Shown piece after piece: positions 5,848-9,320 of a stretch of 9,320 nucleotides of DNA; position 1 is the stretch's first letter; each line of letters opens with the position of its first letter. The notes under the pieces were generated by a model. It did no database searches and had not been told where the DNA came from. It was given only the letters and a program-made list of their open reading frames with translations. Source of the stretch: Phycisphaerae bacterium (GTDB taxonomy: Bacteria; Planctomycetota; Phycisphaerae; JAJVII01). The stretch is taken from NCBI GenBank assembly GCA_028706835.1, contig JAQTVL010000135.1, forward strand, positions 1 to 9,320, read 5' to 3'. The position numbers were made by a program, and so were the translations under genes.

Positions 5848-8511
5848 ATGACGATCCTGCCAAGTTTCTTGCGACCTCGGACCGCCAACGGCGTGGCTGC
5901 AATCCGCGTCTCGCCGCTGCTGATAGAAGCGGCCCGCCTGGCTGCACCCGACGCTCTGCAAAAACTCGATAGCTCGCCTGACGGCCTGTCGGAGGAGCAG
6001 GCGGCCCAGCGGCTCGAACTGCACGGGCCGAACGTCGTGGCGCAGGAGAAGCGCCACACGTGGATCGGGCTGCTCGGCCGGGCGATGGTCAACCCCCTGG
6101 TGATCCTGCTGCTGATCCTGGCGACGATCTCGCTGGCGACCGGCGACGCCCGGGCGGCGATCGTCATGGCGGCCATGGTCGTGCTGGGGGTGTCGCTGCG
6201 GTTCGTGCAGGAGTCGAAGGCCGACACCGCGGCTGCAAAGCTCAAGGCGATGATCAGCGTGACCGCGACGGCGGTCCGCGACAAGAAGGCCCGCGAAGTG
6301 CCGTTGGCCGACCTGGTTCCCGGCGACGTGATCCGGCTGGCGGCCGGCGACATGATTCCCGCCGACGTGCGAATCCTGTCCTGCAAAGACCTGTTCATCA
6401 TCCAGGCCAGTCTGACCGGCGAATCGATGCCGATCGAGAAGACCGAGGCGCCCGCCATCGGCGCCACCCGCTCGCCGCTGGAACTGAACAACGTGGCGTT
6501 CCTCGGCACGAGCGTGGAGAGCGGGTCGGCCTCGGCGTTGGTCGTCGCCACCGGCCTGAACACCTACCTGGGCAGCCTGTCCAAGGCGCTGGTCGGCCAG
6601 CAGGTGCAGACCAGTTTCGACAAGGGGATCAGCACGTTCACCTGGCTGATGATCCGGTTCATGGCGGTGATGGTGCCGCTGGTGTTCCTGATTAACGCCC
6701 TGACCAAGCACAGCCCCGACGGCGGGCACGACTGGAAGGAGGCGTTCTTCTTCGCGGTGGCTGTCGCGGTCGGCCTGACGCCCGAGATGCTGCCGATGAT
6801 CGTGACGGTCTGCCTGTCGAAGGGGGCCATTGCGATGAGCCGCAAGAAGGTGATTATCAAGCGGCTGCACTCGATCCAGAACTTCGGGGCCATGGACGTG
6901 CTGTGTACCGACAAGACCGGCACGCTGACCCTGGACCGCGTGATTATCGAGCGGCACTGCGACGTGGTCCGCAAGGAAGACGACGACGTGCTGGCGATGG
7001 CCTACCTGAACAGCCACTTCCAGACCGGCCTGAAGAATGTGCTGGACCGCGCGATCCTGGACCACCGCGAGGTTCACGCGGAAATCAACGTCCCGGAGTG
7101 GGCGAAGGTCGACGAGATTCCGTTCGACTTTTCGCGCCGGCTGATGTCGGTGGTCGTGGAGACGCCGCAGGACACGCACCGGATTATCACGAAGGGCGCG
7201 CCGGAGGAGGTGTTCAAGCGATGCACGCGGTTCGAGCTGAACGGCGACCTCTACCCCCTGGAGCAACTGTTCATCGACGAGCTGCGCATGGAATACGAGG
7301 AGCTCAGCTCCGACGGATTCCGCGTGCTGGCGATCGCCTACAAGGACGTGCCCCGCAAGCCGGCCTATTCCAAGGCCGACGAGTGCGACATGGTGCTGCG
7401 CGGCTACGTCGCCTTCCTCGACCCGCCGAAAGAGACGGCCGGCCCGGCGCTGGAGGCCCTCCGTCAGCACGGCGTTACCGCCAAGATTCTCACCGGTGAC
7501 AACGAACTGGTGAGCAAGAAGATTTGTCACGAGGTGGGCCTGCCGACCGATCGTATCCTGCTCGGCAGCCAGGTGGAGGCGATGACCGACGCCCAGTTGG
7601 CGGACGCCGCCGAGCAGGTGACGCTGTTCGCGCGGCTGTCGCCGGCGCACAAGCAGCGGATCGTCAAGGCACTCCAGAGCAAGGGCCACGCCGTCGGGTT
7701 CCTCGGCGACGGCATCAACGACGCGCCGGGCCTGCGGGCCGCCGACGTGGGCATCTCCGTCGATTCCGCGGTCGATATCGCCAAGGAATCCGCGGACGTC
7801 ATCCTGCTGGAAAAGAGCCTGCTGATCCTGGAAGAGGGCGTGCTGGAAGGCCGAAAGGTCTTTGCCAACATCCTGAAGTACGTGCGGATGGGCGCCAGCT
7901 CGAACTTCGGGAACATGTTCAGCGTGCTCGGGGCGAGCGTGTTCCTGCCGTTCCTGCCGATGGCCCCGCTCCAGATCCTGACCAACAACCTGCTTTACGA
8001 CTTCTCGCAGGTGCCCATCCCCACCGACGAGGTCGACCCGGAGCAGATCGCCCGGCCCCGACCGTGGTCGATGAAGGAGATCACCCGCTTCATCCTGTTC
8101 ATCGGGCCGTGCAGTTCCATCTTCGACTACACGACCTACTTGCTCATGCTCTTCCTGTTCGGCTGCTGGGGAGGCTACGCGCACGGCGACGTCGCCGCCA
8201 GGCACCACTTCCAGGACCTGTTCCAGACCGGCTGGTTCGTCGAGTCGCTGCTGACCCAGACGCTGATCATTCACATTATCCGGACCAACCGCATTCCGTT
8301 CCTGCAAAGCCGGGCCAGTTGGCCGCTGATCGTCACGACCGCGATGGTCATGCTGGTCGGCCTGTGGCTGCCGTTCTCGCCGATCGCCGGGGCGCTGGGG
8401 TTTGAGCATCTGCCGCGGCTTTACTGGCCGCTGCTTCTGCTGACGCTGCTGTGTTACACGTTCCTGACGCAGATCGTCAAAGCCTGGCTGCTCAGGCGGA
8501 AGTGGATTTAG
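5848..8511 (+). CDS. mgtA: Magnesium-translocating P-type ATPase (MgtA/MgtB type)
   Basis: A full-length 887-aa P-type ATPase, close to E. coli MgtA (about 900). This P3B class imports Mg2+ across the inner membrane when external Mg2+ is low. Visible in order: N-terminal actuator region, TM1-2 at about 77-120, TGES (190-193, dephosphorylation loop), TM3-4 with the ion-site motif GLTPEMLP (309-316), the phosphorylated aspartate in DKTGT (D355), the nucleotide-binding domain with KGAPEEVFKRC (449-459), TGDN (549-552), the GDGINDAP hinge (620-627), then six C-terminal membrane segments. NNLLYDFSQ (713-721) is typical of MgtA proteins and helps separate it from Ca2+ ATPases. GGAG at 5838-5841 is 6 nt before the ATG. 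The gene is monocistronic in this window, with a leader containing a stem-loop. Its 3' end overlaps the convergent kinase gene by 20 nt. Confidence 0.96.
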   Translation: MTILPSFLRPRTANGVAAIRVSPLLIEAARLAAPDALQKLDSSPDGLSEEQAAQRLELHGPNVVAQEKRHTWIGLLGRAMVNPLVILLLILATISLATGDARAAIVMAAMVVLGVSLRFVQESKADTAAAKLKAMISVTATAVRDKKAREVPLADLVPGDVIRLAAGDMIPADVRILSCKDLFIIQASLTGESMPIEKTEAPAIGATRSPLELNNVAFLGTSVESGSASALVVATGLNTYLGSLSKALVGQQVQTSFDKGISTFTWLMIRFMAVMVPLVFLINALTKHSPDGGHDWKEAFFFAVAVAVGLTPEMLPMIVTVCLSKGAIAMSRKKVIIKRLHSIQNFGAMDVLCTDKTGTLTLDRVIIERHCDVVRKEDDDVLAMAYLNSHFQTGLKNVLDRAILDHREVHAEINVPEWAKVDEIPFDFSRRLMSVVVETPQDTHRIITKGAPEEVFKRCTRFELNGDLYPLEQLFIDELRMEYEELSSDGFRVLAIAYKDVPRKPAYSKADECDMVLRGYVAFLDPPKETAGPALEALRQHGVTAKILTGDNELVSKKICHEVGLPTDRILLGSQVEAMTDAQLADAAEQVTLFARLSPAHKQRIVKALQSKGHAVGFLGDGINDAPGLRAADVGISVDSAVDIAKESADVILLEKSLLILEEGVLEGRKVFANILKYVRMGASSNFGNMFSVLGASVFLPFLPMAPLQILTNNLLYDFSQVPIPTDEVDPEQIARPRPWSMKEITRFILFIGPCSSIFDYTTYLLMLFLFGCWGGYAHGDVAARHHFQDLFQTGWFVESLLTQTLIIHIIRTNRIPFLQSRASWPLIVTTAMVMLVGLWLPFSPIAGALGFEHLPRLYWPLLLLTLLCYTFLTQIVKAWLLRRKWI

Positions 8512-9320
8512 GGGTCGTGTCCAGCATCTGACGAACCTTCTTCGCCAACTGCGCGTCGGTAAACGGCTTGATGAGGATCGCAGCCGATCCGTCAACGCCG
8601 CGCCCGACCAGCGTCTCGCCGCCGTAGCCGGACACATACAGCACCGGCAGGCCACGGCGACGGAGCCTGGCGAGCTCAGCCAGGTTCACGCCGCTCATGC
8701 CCGGCATCACCACATCCGTGATCAGCAGATCGATCCTGCTTTCCGGGCGGTTGATCCACAGCATGGCGCCCATGGCATCGGACGCCTCCAATATTTCGTA
8801 GCCGGACGCCCGCAACGCCGCGACAAGCAGCCGGCGGACAGGCGCCTCGTCCTCGACAACCAGAATCGTCTCCGGTCCATGCGCTCGCGGCAGGGGTTCC
8901 TTCGCGGAAACTGCGACCTCGACATGAACGGACTCGTCGGCCAGCGGGAAATAGAGCCGAAACTCGCTTCCTCTGCCGGGCTTGCTCTCGACGTCAATGG
9001 TCCCGCCGCTCTGCTTGACGAATCCATAGACCATGGGCAGGCCCAGGCCGGTTCCCTTGCCCCCCTCCTTGGTGGTGAAGAACGGGTCGAAGATTCTGGC
9101 TTGCGTCCTCGCGTCCATCCCGATCCCGGTGTCGCCAACCGCCACAACCACGTACGGTCCGGGCGCCGCGCCCGGGTGCTCTCTGGCGAAATCGACGCCC
9201 ATGTCGGCGCGGTACGTTCGGATGCCCAACTCTCCGCCGTTCGGCATGGCGTCGCGGGCATTGGTCGCCAGGTTCATGATCGCCTGCTGGAACTGAACCG
9301 GGTCCACCTTCGCCAGGCAG
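8492..9320 (-). CDS. Hybrid sensor histidine kinase, C-terminal ATPase and receiver domains (partial)
   Basis: Partial: the reading frame is open to the right edge, so the sensor, any PAS domains and the phospho-accepting His lie outside. Numbered from the first complete codon, about 276 residues are visible. Residues 1-127 are a HATPase_c domain with N-box NLATNARDAMP (16-26), G1 DTGIGM (63-68), F-box FDPFFTTK (77-84) and G2 GKGTGLGL (87-94). Residues 150-266 are a receiver domain with acidic triad EDE (156-158), phospho-acceptor D202 in LLITDVVMPGMSG, S230 and K251 (IKPF), all intact. The kinase domain would autophosphorylate a His and pass phosphate to the attached receiver or to a separate regulator. 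A GTG at 9307 could be read as a start, but the sequence matches mid-domain kinase, so it is internal. It is convergent with mgtA, so the neighbourhood does not by itself imply control of Mg2+ transport. Confidence 0.93.
   Translation of the reverse strand, partial: CLAKVDPVQFQQAIMNLATNARDAMPNGGELGIRTYRADMGVDFAREHPGAAPGPYVVVAVGDTGIGMDARTQARIFDPFFTTKEGGKGTGLGLPMVYGFVKQSGGTIDVESKPGRGSEFRLYFPLADESVHVEVAVSAKEPLPRAHGPETILVVEDEAPVRRLLVAALRASGYEILEASDAMGAMLWINRPESRIDLLITDVVMPGMSGVNLAELARLRRRGLPVLYVSGYGGETLVGRGVDGSAAILIKPFTDAQLAKKVRQMLDTTPKSTSA

Noticed and set aside
5566..8655. 1029-codon open frame on the minus strand opposite mgtA
   Set aside because: It is an exact antisense shadow of a clear P-type ATPase; its translation is rich in Arg, His, Gln and Asp with no recognisable domain, as expected from GC-biased third positions.

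Overview
The window is high-GC, densely coded bacterial DNA with two functional blocks. Strong GC preference at third codon positions produces long antisense shadow frames. No marker gene fixes the taxon. GC content, the architecture of the sulfur genes and an intergenic array of 7-bp repeats would fit a planctomycete-like or other uncultured environmental lineage, but this is inference only.

Block 1 (2-5387, all + strand) is an assimilatory sulfate reduction operon. In order it holds the 3' end of an APS reductase gene (cysH), a TauE/SafE-family membrane transporter, cysD, a cysN gene with a degenerate APS-kinase-like tail, and a siroheme/4Fe-4S sulfite reductase. The encoded route is: sulfate to APS by CysD-CysN, APS to sulfite by CysH, sulfite to sulfide by the reductase. 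The CxxC of CysH marks it as using APS directly, so no PAPS is needed. This fits the loss of catalytic residues in the APS-kinase-like domain. The genes are tightly packed (ATGA and GTGA stop/start overlaps and a 12-nt gap), except for one 150-nt spacer between cysD and cysN. That spacer is filled by two inverted arrays of heptamer repeats that can fold into a very long RNA hairpin.

The most unusual protein feature is in CysD. It has a CC pair and a CxxC pair in the same local motif contexts as the four cysteines that hold the 4Fe-4S cluster of APS reductase, raising the possibility of an iron-sulfur ATP sulfurylase subunit.

A gene-free stretch of about 460 nt (5388-5847) follows, with short repeats and hairpins. 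Block 2 is a complete MgtA-type Mg2+ P-type ATPase (5848-8511, +). Tail-to-tail with it, and overlapping it by 20 nt, is the C-terminal part of a hybrid sensor histidine kinase with an attached receiver domain (8492-9320, -), which runs off the right edge.
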